From contig SCHM01000003.1 of NCBI GenBank assembly GCA_004123355.1, positions 4,979,058-5,043,057 of the forward strand: 64,000 nucleotides of DNA, in the 5' to 3' direction. A program made the position numbers and the translations under genes. This document shows positions 45,972-57,914 of the stretch, in pieces. Numbering within the stretch: position 1 is the first letter of the stretch; each line of letters opens with the position of its first letter. The notes below the pieces were generated by a model. It saw nothing but the letters and a program-made list of their open reading frames with translations. It was not told where the DNA came from and ran no database searches. The stretch is from Amphirosellinia nigrospora (lineage: Eukaryota; Ascomycota; Sordariomycetes; Xylariales; Xylariaceae).

Positions 45972-46622
45972 TTACGTATTTTCCCCTTACTTGGCTATTA
46001 ACTTGCTGATATCTTGGTGACATATAGTACGTACTCCTGAGTGATATTCATCCTCCTTGAACATCACTGGCCTCCACTTTCTCCTGTGATTTTAGGATGG
46101 TCACATGGGGACAACAGGACATTAACATGTTCTAGGTATTAGTAGCAATGTGGTGTCTACGAATATGGCATGATGCCGTGACTGAAGACACGTCAATATT
46201 CGATGGCTGTAAGGCGATAACCCATGGTCTGGTGACCCGTGTTCGCTAATCATTAATTGTCCAGTTAAAAGGAAGCTCGGTATCAGCAAGTGAGACTTGA
46301 TCGGCCATATAAGTAAAATATGATGATATTACGAACTCTTCAGTCGGCTTTTGGCTCTCTAATTGCCCAATCTCCTACATCTTCATCGGCATGACACTGT
46401 TAGGTAAGAGGGTCTACGACTGTACCAGGCTAGGCTAGCTGTGAAGGTTGGCAGTAAAAGTACCATACGTATTATTTGCATGAGCGACAGCAAAACTGCC
46501 TTACAGGGTACGAGCGCGATCATGACTCATAATAGGACAGGACACAAGAACGCGGGATTCGTGATTGTCATAATTCATGGCATATTTGCTATCTACAACT
46601 ATTATCAGTAGATGGGAAACCC
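45972..46622. other. Intergenic region
   Basis: No gene recognised. It separates the 3' ends of two convergent genes and contains short unremarkable sequence. Confidence 0.45.
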
Positions 46623-48013
46623 TTACTCCAGACCAATATCGGCGGCGGCGAGCAGGAATTCCACTGTGAAAGAGATATTAGTAAGTGCTTCAACACACGC
46701 AGCCAAACCGATACGAGGTATCATTTGGCTAGGGTATATGGGTGGTAACTTACTGAAGCCTGCGTTTGTCTCCTGCAAGCTGCTCGTGTACTGGGAGTCT
46801 GTGGGGTAGAAGGGGCACGAAGCTTGGTTGTTTCCGAAGCCAAACTCGACCGTGTACGAGTACACCTTATTCTTAGTAGGGTCGGCGACATGGCGCGAGA
46901 AGGCGTAATCATCGCTCGCCCCAGAAGTCGGGTAGAGGTACGCAGACTGCATAACTGTGTATTTCCTGCCGGCAGCGGTGCTCATGACGCCTCCGAAACG
47001 GTTGCCCGCGGTCTGCAAGTTGCTCAGGTCCGCGCTGGAGATGTACTCGCCGTACTTGGACGAGGTGGAATCGCTAGTGATGCCGCGGATGCTGTCATAG
47101 GTCGAGTTGAGGAAGTTCTTGTACGGCTGCGTCGATTGGTCCGTGTCGCTACCCCAGCTGTACAGGACGTCGCCGGCATACGAGTGCAGGTCGATGAACC
47201 ACCGGACCTTGGGGTAGGTGTCGAAGACATACTTCATGCTCTGGGTCTCGGGCTCAGAGAACGCCGCAGTGCCATGGAATACCTCGGAAGAGGGGTCCGA
47301 TGAGGCCACTTCGTCGGCCACGCTTGAAGCCCACTTCGTCAAGTCCCAGGCGAAGTCAAAGTTGCGGTTGAGATCAACACCGATGGTGTCAGGGTCACGG
47401 CTGCTGGAGCTCTTGGGGTTGCGGTTTTTGCGCCAGCAGCTGTTACTTGTCTGATCGTAATTGACACCATCTGGGTTGATCAGTGGTGTGAAGACAATGC
47501 CTGTGCTCAGGGCTTTGGTCACATCGGCATTAGTGTATGACTTTTTGCCGTAGGTGAGCCCTGTGCCGTGCTTCTGGGCGTAAAGCAGGTCTGAGATGAA
47601 ATACAGAACACTGTCGTGAGAGCCACGCTCCCGGGCGTGGATGCCACCATTCAGGTAAACATGGTATGAGCCGGAGCCACCGACCGTGGCACCCGTGATG
47701 GTCCGACCCTCATAGGTCTTGTACGGCGTAGCAAAGGTTTGGATTCCGTACTCTTTTACCAACCCCTGCAGACCGGTAGAGACCTCATTTATGTTGAGAA
47801 TCGTGCTCATATCGGTGGCGTTCCCACTGCCGATGCCACGCGGGAACGCGCTCCCGCTGCTGAATCTGTCTCCTTTGCCGATGGCCTTTCCATTGCTGCT
47901 CTGGCGGCGGCCAAGCGTCCTTCGAACGTGGCCACCGCGCGTTCCTCAGGGAGCAGGCATGAGCTGGCAAGCCCTGCCAGCAGGAAAACGTTGCTTGCCT
48001 GGGTGAACTTCAT
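46623..48013 (-). CDS. Secreted zinc carboxypeptidase (M14 metallocarboxypeptidase)
   Basis: It starts MKFTQASNVFLLAGLASSCL, a signal peptide, followed by a short propeptide. The mature domain has the M14 zinc site (NGGIHARERGS for the first His and Glu; FIDLHSYAGDVLYSWG for the third His), FTPLINPDGVNY, CWRKNRNP, VDLNRNFDFAWD (substrate-binding Asn-Arg) and the catalytic Glu in YTVEFGFGNNQ. A 90-bp intron (46664-46753, GTAAGT to CACAG) joins ETNAGF to MEFLLAAADIGLE at the C-terminus. One base is missing near 47863, between propeptide and mature enzyme. It should remove C-terminal residues from peptides outside the cell. The length (about 430 residues) fits secreted fungal members. Confidence 0.9.
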
Positions 48014-48711
48014 ATCGCCGACCGACTCAGAGGGTAGTAAAGGGAACGCGAAGGTGCGCTATCTGAAGAAGATGGGAGGGAACGGTAAATGTCAAGCGTG
48101 CCATATTGCAGCATTATAGCCGGTACAACAACCTTTTATAGGTTCATCACGTCTGACAGAGCTATCGATGCCCATTGGCATGAATTGGGGTTTACCGGTA
48201 CCAAGTTTCCTATCTAACGCCATGTCACATCCGCTTGGCGACTGAACTAGATTGGGCAACTGGAGCTACTCGTGAGAGGGACCGCCATATGGTACCATCC
48301 CCTTTGGGCAGGTCAAATTATGCTTCGTTATACAATCTTGGCAGGAGATATCCCGCAGTAGCGGAAGATGGTACCTGAATTGGTCTAGGCCTGCACAAGC
48401 CAGAACTAGTATAAACCTCGGTGCTTCGAAACGTCTTTGCATATACGTGGACAGACGATAGACTAGATTGTTCTTTTTGCTTGCCGCATCATCCCATATA
48501 TCAACCTACCTAGTCTTGCGTCGTGTGGCACTTGTTCAGTTTTATTTTGGAGATGTTCTGAGATGGTCAAATTCTCAAGTGGATTAAAACTAATGCCTGA
48601 ATGAATCAGGGGCTATATTCAACATACATATCATGTTAATAATAATTGTTCACCTGCCAACAGTAAATGAATCATCCTCAACTACCATTTTAAAAAGTCA
48701 ATGAACCCGAC
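48014..48711. other. Intergenic region
   Basis: It holds the carboxypeptidase promoter on its left side and the 3' end of the kinase gene on its right. No reading frame is recognised. Confidence 0.45.
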
Positions 48712-51700
48712 TTATTCATCACTCTCGTAGTCGGGGAGATCATCATCATCGTCTGGAGCCGGCGGAGCTGGTGGCGGAGCTGGAATTGGTCTCATCCCCT
48801 CAAAATGATTAATTACTTTTACCGACGGGTCTGAATTTTTCGCCTCAGCATCATCGTTATGAATGTAGATGTACTTGGGATTGACAAAATTTGATGGGTC
48901 GAAAACGAGTCGATCTTTCTCATGTAATTTACACACCAATTCAAGCCTGTAAATGCTGAGTTAGATAAGTTCAGAAATGTGTTGGGGTGTAGTCAACATG
49001 AGGAAGACCACTTCTTTGACTTATTTTATTGTATTAAGGGGTGGGATTCCCCGGAAATGGCTTACTCGATGTTCGCTCGTTGTGCCCATGTAGAAAGAAG
49101 AACGGAGAGTACTGATATATTGAAGTTGTTTTGCGCCGTTAAGTCGGGCGCGGCGCCGATGACGGCGTCGAGATGCCCGCCAGCTAGCAGCTCTCTACAT
49201 GGATAAAAACGTGTTAGTCGAAATCTCTAGGCTCCATATCATAAGACCTTCCGGGTCATACAAGAGGGTGATAATCGGGGAAATAGATAAGTACCAAAGG
49301 CTTATACATACGCATGCAGGACTTGGAAATCATTTACTGTAGGAAGACTATTTATCGCATGTTGGATGCCGTTAATTATGGGATTTAGGCCCAACTGGTA
49401 CGTTAAGCTGTCGACAAGTGCAACGAGGCCGCAGAGACGGCCCTGAGCGCCGTTGTGTACACGATCATAGCCATATGGGAAATCCGCGCTGAATCTAATC
49501 GCTCGTTGCTGCGCTATGGGGTCAAGCGCAGCCACTGCTGGGCCGGATGGTATGGGAGATCCAGATGCAAATGGTGGAGGTTGCAGCGGCGGGTTAGGCG
49601 GGTTAGGCGGGTTAGGTGGGTTAGGTGGGTTAGAGCCAGGTCCAGGCGGTTGAGGAGGTGGTCCGCCAACAGGTGGTGGTGGCTGTGCTCCAGGTGTAGA
49701 ATGCTGTGCATCGAGGAACCAGTATTGTATCCAGTCTCTGATATCCTGATCGGTCTCTTGAAAGACATCTGGCTCGACCTTTCTCTCAGCCTCCGATAAA
49801 AGATCCCCTAAAGACGGCCTGTCGTCGGGTCATGGTACACTGGTAAGAACTGATCAGCTGCTGTTTGTTTTGCTAGCTACCCATTTAAGCCCAAATTATT
49901 TTTTGTTTGTTGTACCTCCAGGACACTTTGGCATGGCGGAGTTTAGATTATCAACTACTTACTGCATCTAAAAATCGTCTCCCTTAGATCTTCGTCAACC
50001 CAATCACTACATCACTCCCTCGTTAGTTAACTCCTTTCCAGAACTTTTCTTGACATCACGTTAGCCCATGGAGGGGAGCCAATACTATAAGGGCTGTCAA
50101 ATGATATGAAGGTGGTCCTAAAGATACTACTAACTGGGTTGTGAATCTTGGGTTTCGTAGTTCGGCACAGTAAGAAATCTTGAAGTCTGCATATTTCGGG
50201 TTTGTGAATATAAAGTCCATGAGAGTCCGTCCCTCCTTATCTATCTCAGGGTAGCTGTCAACCTCATCGTAGGGTGGTTGAGGTGCTGGTGGCACTGGTG
50301 GTTTGAATTGAGTAATAAGTTCCCACATTGAACTAGGGGCATGTTAGTGAAGAGATCAATGCGCAATGGTGAGCGTGGTTTGAATATTATGTTGAAATAT
50401 GAAAAAGGGCGAGGCAGCTTCATGTGACACCGAATTTTCCATGTGCCTCGCACCAGCCGTCGCTGGGCGGCTGATTCTGTTGTAGTCTCGTTGTTTTAGG
50501 TGGTAACGGGAAATGGGTTTAGATTGAGTTGATACATACTAGTGCACTATTCCAGATGTTCGTCTTGTTGCTGTAATATCCGCATGTTCTTGAATCAGCA
50601 AGCTGATCGCCGTACTGTCGACCTCGACTTGCTCCCAATGAGGGGTGAAGTGTTCCTGGTTTTTTTTGGGTTACGATCAGTGTCTAAAACTGGAACATTA
50701 CCGAATACTTACAGGAGGGAACTCTCCATCCTTGCCCCCTTCTCGATGTTCGTGGTAGTATTCGCTATTAATAGTTAGCACGACGGGAAATACTGGCTTG
50801 ACATTACCAAATACAACACCTACTTTGTTTTTTCCCGCTTGATGCATACTGACAGCCCAAAATCTCCTAACTGGAAGGTGACTCTTGCTATTAATAATCA
50901 TATTTACGAGGTCTTGAGTTTCCGTAGAATCCTACCTTCAGTTTTGGCATCAGGTGATGTTCATGGGCTGCTCTGCCCTGACCATCACTATCTGGTAAAT
51001 TTGGCCCAGGGTTCTCGAGCTCCTCAACGAAGACTAGTACTGTCAGTCTACGTCGTCTATCATTTGGGAGGTCGACAAACTATTGGTGGGGTCAAGATCG
51101 CGATGTATCATGTTTTGCCGTCTTTCCAATTTCCACTCATCAGGCCCCTCTTCTTTCGCTGGAAGGGCTTCGATAAGGTTCTCTCTATCTTGTCCATTGC
51201 CCCCATCTTCCCCTAGCCCGAGGATTTGGATCCCCAACCTTTTACACTCACGAAGCATGTTACTAGCTTTCGCTGCCAAGTAATCGACACCCCTAGCCGA
51301 CCGGCGGTCTTTGCGGTTAGGGTGAAACTTTCGAGGAGGATACTCCATGGCAATACACGCCCTAATAAGACACAACCAGAAACCCCAAAGCACTCTATTG
51401 GGGATCCTCTGCCTGGTGCCGCCATGATCTCTGTGGTACCTATTAAGCTTGAATATTAGACTTGCTAGAGTGCCGTTTTTACAATATTCCATCATTATGT
51501 AGTCGATTCTTCTTCGGTTCTGTTCCTGTCGTTCCAATTCCCGCTCTAATTCTGCCTCGCGGGCTTTCCTTCTTCGCTCTTTTATCCGCCAGAATCTCTT
51601 GCTCCGCTCCCTGCGTTTTGGGATCCGGTGTCTTTGAAGCACCTCTGCGCGGCTCAAACTCTCATTTCCGCTTGAGTCACCATCCGTACTGGAATCATAA

Positions 51701-52205
51701 TCTGGGAGTGGTAGCAGGACCGGCTTTTCCGGGGATTCCCGATATCTTGAGGCTCTATAATTTGGACGCAGTGAGCGGAGCCTTTCACTTTCTACAAGAA
51801 ACCGTGAATTGTTAGTGAAGTAATTAACCCTGGTCAACCGGTCGCCTCACCCTCATCATCCTCTTTTCTCGTACAATATCATTTGATTGCCAACTTCTAA
51901 GAGCCATCTTGATAACGAAGTCCATACCAGGATTATCCGTACCGTTGGGACCGTGATAAGTGAAGTGAATAGCTACACCGTTACCCCCCACACCGAGAAT
52001 CTTCCTCGCATGATAACGCGGCTGTGAAAAGGCGGTGACTATGTCGATATATCGCGCTCGAACCATGGCATCTCGCGAATTAGGGTTACCACCCGCTCCA
52101 AGAAGCGCATTGTTCGTATCTTGATTAAACAAATACCTGCTTTGCCTCCACTTTATATTGTCAAAGAATTTTAAGGGTTCGGGGTTTGGGAGCTGGGGGC
52201 GCCAT
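48712..52205 (-). CDS. Protein kinase with proline-rich linker and C-terminal OTU-like domain
   Basis: One multi-exon gene. From MAPPAP (52205) the kinase motifs follow in order: ILGVGGNGVAIHF (P-loop), DFVIKM (ATP-binding Lys), a charged insert with RERSKRFWRIKERRRKA, MMEYCKNGTL (hinge), HRDLDPTN (catalytic loop, near 51090), LGDFGLSV (metal-binding DFG, near 50860) and NIWNSAL before MWELITQFKPP. After the C-lobe come a proline-rich linker with NPP repeats, FSADFPYGYDRVHNG, then GRLCGLVALVDSL (near 49430) and, in the last exon, YIYIHNDDAE and INHFEGM. The CGLxAL and NHF pair resembles the Cys and His motifs of OTU cysteine proteases, but catalytic function is unproven. An acidic tail ends at 48712. 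Several introns and several one-base shifts split it into many ORFs. Confidence 0.65.
49591..49635 (-). repeat. 9-bp tandem repeat inside the kinase linker
   Basis: Five copies of GGGTTAGGC/T on the plus strand, coding NPP triplets in the proline-rich linker on the minus strand. The third codon position varies (C/T), which suggests selection on the peptide. Confidence 0.75.
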
Positions 52206-54262
52206 TACTGGAGTAACTTGCTAATAGAGCTCTCTTTGAGCGTTAGTCCACGTCACAGCAGTCCCTTTTGTTCGATACTGCTTCCATATATCATTTCTCA
52301 GATTTAACCAATCCCTCCAAGTTGCTTGAATGTAAGATCCGATGACGATCCCGACGACGATCCCGACGACGATCCCGACGACGATCCCGACGACGATGAC
52401 ATGGTCGTATTGCCATAAGCTCTATGTGAGGATCTTAGAAAGAAAATTAAAGATTAAAGCAGACACAAAAGAGACACACCATGGCGCAAGCAATTTTCAA
52501 ATTTAGCGCGACAATTTAGCTATTAGTGGGTCTTGGTCTCACTTTGGCAGGAGAGGACAAAAGATGTAACCGAAACCAATTCAACTTTCTACCACATCCG
52601 TAATTCTAAACACCCCTAACCTAATTTACTGCAAGATCTGATACGACTATTAGGCGGGTGGCAATCCATAACGTAGATATTACTATCAAATCTGCTGTTC
52701 CTTACACCTGACAGGTGCACCAATAATGATTGTGGACATGGGCTACGAGCCACAGGGAGGCTAAATAGCCGATGCCCCCTTAAGAACTGAGACATCCAGA
52801 AGAAATGGAAATGGGTTATTGGCCAATATAACCTCACGTGATGTGGATACTCTCGAGGAAGACCAGGACCGGATCTATTTATAAATAAGGACGAAGGCGA
52901 GTTGGAATGAGGAAGAAATAAGAAATCACAAACCCTATGTGACAAAAGAATATTATTAGCTGAGTAGTACACCGGGCTCCAAGCAGTTGAGCATACGCCT
53001 TGTCGCAATGGAGCTCCTTATTATATCTTCATCATACCAATTTAACTTGCGATGAAAGCTATTAACTATATGTAGTTGCTATTATCTATTCTATCACGGT
53101 ATCTCTGCTTATCAAAGGACAGGAACGCCATATATTGTAGACAGCCAAAGATCTCTTGAGCACGAAGTCCGCCACATTTTGGCTGGCATTGTCACGAGGC
53201 CGATACACATACACACAGACGAAGAGACTCCTGTATATAGCTGGTTCGCCTCCACGAGGACAGATCTAGAGCCTTATGGAACAAGTATTCAGATACTAGG
53301 CTTATGGCAAGGATCAGAAGACAATACAGAACCGAAGGCTGGGAATAGAATCAATTTATCTAAAGATTGACTATTTTGGTCCCAAAGGTGCCATGAGGAT
53401 TTATATTTTCACATATCCAGGCAGGAGGATTCCATAAAGCCCCGTATCGTTTTTTATTGCCTCGCGGACCTCCGTAGACTGGTGTATCCGAGTCAGACTT
53501 GTATCGGTGCTTGGCGTCAGCCTTCGGTGAAAGCCTGAGACTCGTGAGATTTGTGTGACCCCGCTAGCCTCATATTCTCGGTCTGTTGAGCTGCGCTCAG
53601 CGGCTTATATAGTGATAGTATTAGATTCACACACCCACAAAACGATGCAATTTAGAATACAGTCTTTAACAAGCGACCGAGATAGTGGTTGTCGATCTAA
53701 AGAGGTAGTATTAGTCCAAAAGAAATGACTGACAAATAGTTTTGCAAAAGGTATCGAGAGCGGCATAGAGTATTTTAGTCTGGCTACTAAGCTTCTTCTA
53801 AGGAGAGGAGTAGGTTTTATGTCGACGAATTCTGCTTGCGCTGCTAAATGTAAGGTTTTCCGTTTGCATCAATTATTGTGTTTCTGATAAGATTGAAGAC
53901 TGAGGCCTAACGTCGGAAGCGCAGGGCTCTAGTTATGATTAACACCGCACATATTGACCTGTAACTGTAAATAGGGGGAAACACAATTTCTGTTTTCTTT
54001 TCAGTTAATGGAGATGCTCAGATCAGCGTGCTGAAGTGTTCTAAGTATGGTGAATCCTCATATATATACTATCAAATTCGGCTAAGTATATATGTTGATA
54101 TAACATGCTTTGAGAAAACCCCTTTTTAGAACCCTCACCCTGAGTTACGAGCTCACTCTTTGCATCTTGTCTAGCGCACTGGGACTGTTGTGCGTAAAGT
54201 TCCCACTCTAGCTAACAGTGAAGAATTAACTATGCTTGAATAGAGTGACGAGCTATTTCAAA
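52206..54262. other. Intergenic region with a 12-bp tandem repeat
   Basis: It has no supported gene. ORFs at 52616-53008 (minus, 130 codons) and 53179-53370 (plus) are not recognisable. The repeat at 52341-52400 is listed separately. The kinase promoter should be at the left edge. Confidence 0.45.
52341..52400. repeat. 12-bp tandem repeat (GATCCCGACGAC)
   Basis: Four perfect copies occupy 52347-52394, flanked by GATGAC half-units. It lies about 140 bp upstream of the kinase start. Translated it would give Asp-Pro-Asp-Asp, but no frame supports coding. Confidence 0.85.
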
Positions 54263-54664
54263 CTAAGCTCGGCAGCTGACACTGAGAACCGGCTGAGGCG
54301 GCCCAACAGTAATTTCCTGGAGACCCCAGGCGTGACAGAGCCCACCAAAGTCTGAGGGCCTGGTGTAGAGAAGGTGCACTTGGAGAGGGCATCGTAGTTG
54401 GCGGTGTCAACGTCAATGATGCTGACAGAGATTTGGTTGTCTATCTCATGCGTTAGCAGACTACATGAGTTTCCTAGTTATTGTAGAAGGTTGCTATTTA
54501 CTAGTTGCAACCGCCTTTCCGTCAGTGGGAACAGACAGGTCGTATGAGGCGGGGCCGCCGTGGAGCGTGAACTGCACAACAAGAATTTCATGGTCCTCGG
54601 TAGGGAGTGCCTGAGTTCCAGCCATGAGGCTGAGGCCAAGGACGAGAGAACTGAAGAAATGCAT
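54263..54664 (-). CDS. Small secreted protein, about 113 aa
   Basis: It starts MHFFSSLVLGLSLMAGTQAL (54664), a clear signal peptide, followed by PTEDHEILVV and LHGGPASYDLSVPTDGK. A 61-bp intron (54441-54501, GTAAAT, GCTAAC branch site, GATAG) leads to NNQISVSIIDVDTANYDALS and KCTFSTPGPQTLVGSVTPG. The C4 at 54324-54327 (G4 on the coding strand) appears one base short. With five the protein ends EITVGPPQPVLSVSCRA at 54263; as read it ends in an unrelated tail at about 54253. The two cysteines of the mature protein could form one disulfide. It resembles the many small secreted proteins of plant-associated fungi; the function is unknown. Confidence 0.6.
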
Positions 54665-56018
54665 GTTGATTGAGAATCGAGCTTTGAATTGTAATAAGTG
54701 GTGGTTGCGAAGAATTCTGACCTAGAAGAGGCTTGCTTGTGTTGTTTGGAATTAAAGCATAGAATCCGAGCGGAACCTGTCCTTTTTATGATTTATCTGG
54801 TGGTCAATTCATCTCCGTGAATACTGAATTCCTGTCCTAGAGTAGAGTAGGACTCTCAGCCTATTGCACCAAATCAGCGCCATGTCAGACCACGTGAGCC
54901 CGTGATGAGTTTCCATATGTCATCAGGATGGCTATGCTATAGCCTTTTGAAGTCGAATGGTGAATTCCAGTAGCCACCAAGCGAATTGAGATGTGCTCAT
55001 TGGTAGGTGAGAAAATAGTTCTATATAATATGTTAGGACAATTGACGACCATTGCATACCATCATCTATCTGCATCTCGATCATGCTTATGCCTCTCACT
55101 GTCAGCGGATGGTGCGGCGGAGTTCTAACACACTACCACCGTGGCACCACTCAGATATACATAACGTAAATGAATTTCAATAGTGTTGTGTAAATCAAAG
55201 ACTGCCAGCTTTGGCAGTCCTAGGATACGTAGGTGGTCAGCAGCTGTAGCAAAGCTACGATAATGTATTGACACACGACTTGTACTAATAATGAACAAAT
55301 ACGGCTACCCAAGCTATGGAGTAATGCCATAGAGATCAAGCTTTAGGTAATGTGATTAACGTTACACTATCCTTCCATATGTGACAATGGCTCGTGCTCA
55401 GGTGCTTGGAATTAGGGTTCTATTCAGCTAACAAGACCCATGAGGCCTACAAGGTCTCCAAATTCCTCTTCCTCTCCATAATGCATTCTCGCCTGTAGCC
55501 CATTTATTCCTAAGAAAATTCAAGGGCTTTGCAGAATCTCCAGTCCTGGACTCTTCGGCGGGGTGGGCCGTACTACACGAGACTATATCGACCTGTCGCC
55601 TCTTTCTGTATGTCTCGGAGTCCGAGAGGTGGTTGGGGGCTATTCAGCCATTTAGGACTCTGACTGACTTTTGGCTCGGTGGCTCGTCCGTATGACACCA
55701 TACGTCTATACCAGAAGTCACAGCAAAGCCCATCAAGGATGTTGCTACCCAGTCCTACAGTAAATGAAGGTCTCTTCTTGTCAAGAAGCCAAGAACAAAC
55801 GGATTCTCTATAGCCATATTACGTCTACGAAGGTAGTTATAGAGACTCTCGCACCAAAACAAGTATCGATGACCTACGTCATATATCGCAGGGTCCCTGA
55901 CACTTCTTACGATGCCGTTGAATACGCTGTAATTGACAAGGTATGTGAAGAATTTGGAGGTGTATCAATCTATCTAAACTAAACATACAAGTTTAAATTC
56001 TAATAGTCTCCTCTGGTA
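54665..56018. other. Intergenic region
   Basis: No supported gene. A 72-codon plus frame at 55764-55982 (MKVSSCQEAKNKRI...) has no recognisable family and no signal peptide. The promoter of the small secreted protein lies at the left. Confidence 0.4.
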
Positions 56019-57440
56019 CTAACCCGCTGCCTTTCCGAATGTGCTAAATTTATAATTGGCAACTCTCCCGTAGTTCTCCAACACGGGGTTCGACACCTCG
56101 ATAGCCCAAGCTCCACGCGCAAGCATATCATCACGGAAATCAGCCATGATTCTTTCGAAGTCGGACCCCTTCGCTTCCGTATCACGGATACGAGCCAGGG
56201 TTCGACTAAGCTTGAATGCATCCGTAATAGCACAGACGCCAGCTTCACCTCGGACTTTTGGCTATTAGCGAACCACTTGGGAATGAAATGGTTTGGGTCA
56301 GGTCTTACAAGGTGTCATAGAATGAGCAGCATCCCCAATTACCATAACCTTCCCAGCGGGAAGCTGGCTGGGTCTAATTGAACCCCTTGCAGCTGGAACC
56401 CGGGACTTCGGTACCCCTCTATGGAGATTTTATCTATGAGATCCCGAAACTGGGAAGGGTACGACCTGGTCTTCTCCCGTGCGTAGGCGGCTAGCTGCTG
56501 CTGAGATGCGCCAACAGTCCAGGCGGGTTCTCATCAGTAGTGTTCGGAGCATTAGCATCCACCCAGAATAGAATGAAGTAGTAGAATCCCGTCTTGCCGT
56601 CATCGCTAACCTTGTTTAAGGCCGCCATTGCGGCGCATTGCTCCTCACCCGCGAGGGGGTCCATCTAAAATCCTCGGGTCAGTTATTACAATTCTGAGCG
56701 TAATTCATAAGAGGTTAAAAACCTCTAGGCACTCTCTCATCTGAAAAAAAAAAAACACTTCATGCGCCAAAGGTTATCATATAGTAAGTTTATGTTTCTG
56801 GGATCCCTACAATGACGTAGCCCGAATGCGCAAGTGACAGCTGTCGGGCAAAGGCGTCGCCACTGAGTTGCACTTCTCCCACAAGTGAACTAATCGGGAG
56901 AGGCTTCATAACATCCTGGCCGTTTAGAATGTGGTTTCTCACCACGCTGCGTGTGCCCTCCGCACCTACTAAAATGTCGCCGGTGTGTGAGGTACCGTCT
57001 TCGAAATAAACAGTGACCCTGTCGCTATCTTCTTCGACCTTCATCAAACGCTTTCCGAACTGGACATCAATACCTTGAAGCAGCCAATCCCTCAGTTTCT
57101 GCCGATTGCAGCGGAGAATCTTGCCAGTGTCGTCGCTCACAACACCGACTCGTGTCTCTGGTTTTGTGATGTCGTAAAACAGGAATTGTGCTGGGAGATC
57201 CAGCGGCTTCAGATGGCTTGTCTCGTCGATTGGGCCCAGCTCAGGAGCCATTGAAGCCTCGAGCTCCGCAAGTGCCGAGCCGAACAAGGACATAGCCCAC
57301 CCTTGTGAACGGGCATCGTTGTCAGGATCTCGCTCATAGATCGAAAAGGATATGTTCTGTTTTTTCAGTTGATGAGCCAGGGTCAGACCGCTCATACCAG
57401 CACCTATAATGAGCACGTGAGGGTAGGGTTTTGCCGACAT
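56019..57440 (-). CDS. FAD-dependent monooxygenase (aromatic hydroxylase fold)
   Basis: It starts MSAKPYPHVLIIGAGMSGLT (57440) with the dinucleotide-binding GxGxxG motif, then SFSIYERD, QGWAMSLFG, a CNRQKLRDWLLQG arginine segment and DILVGAEGTRSVVRNHIL (the DG-like motif). The exon ends near GYVIVGIPET at 56790. The next exon carries EEQCAAMAALNKVSDDGK and FYYFILWVDANAP. The second FAD motif GDAAHSMTP is near 56315, followed by an intron and ITDAFKLSRTLARI to the stop at 56019. Two one-base losses (C-run at 56525-56527 and near 56376) break the frame. Such enzymes hydroxylate or dearomatise aromatic polyketides. It lies 475 bp downstream of the O-methyltransferase, on the same strand. Confidence 0.8.
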
Positions 57441-57914
57441 TTTGCTAGAGTTGACTGATGCTTTTAGATACAGGTTCGCTGGCGTCCGTATTCATTAATA
57501 TTATTCACGACCAAAGGGTTGATGATTTGCTTTCGAGGAGTGGGTGCGTGCCGCCAACCGTGAGATGTACCACCTGGTCAGCAAGGTTACGACGCGAAGT
57601 AATTATAGTGTTTGACGTGTCAGACATGGTCTTTAGGGGTGGCTTTAGCTTCGGTGTGGCTTATTTTAAGGCGAATGCAGCTCGCTTGGAACACCGTTGC
57701 TGTGTAGCGTTTATGGCCAATGACCCGAACGCCAACGCAGGCTCATATCAGACATGTCGGATCAATAATCTACTCGCTTCACACGAGGCTAATCAATTAT
57801 AATTAGTGACGTCAACAGAAAACAACGATTCGCTAATGATACGTCACAACCGCAGCTCTATGATTGTGTAGTAGAAGTCGACGTGAAACTATTTCCGTGC
57901 CGCCTCCAGAGGGC
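57441..57914. other. Spacer between monooxygenase and O-methyltransferase
   Basis: The spacer must hold the monooxygenase promoter and the methyltransferase 3' end. The 114-codon plus frame 57458-57802 reads across it without recognisable content and is probably chance. Confidence 0.45.

Noticed and set aside
46824-47303. 159-codon plus-strand ORF within the carboxypeptidase
   Set aside because: It is a shadow frame of the M14 gene on the opposite strand.
49591-49635. GGGTTAGG-like repeats suggesting an interstitial telomere
   Set aside because: The unit is 9 bp (GGGTTAGGC/T), not TTAGGG, and encodes an in-frame NPP repeat in the kinase linker.
52616-53008. 130-codon minus-strand ORF
   Set aside because: No recognisable family, and a His/Pro/Ser-rich composition typical of chance ORFs.
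57458-57802. 114-codon plus-strand ORF between monooxygenase and methyltransferase
   Set aside because: It reads across the required promoter and 3' regions of two well-supported genes and has no family resemblance.
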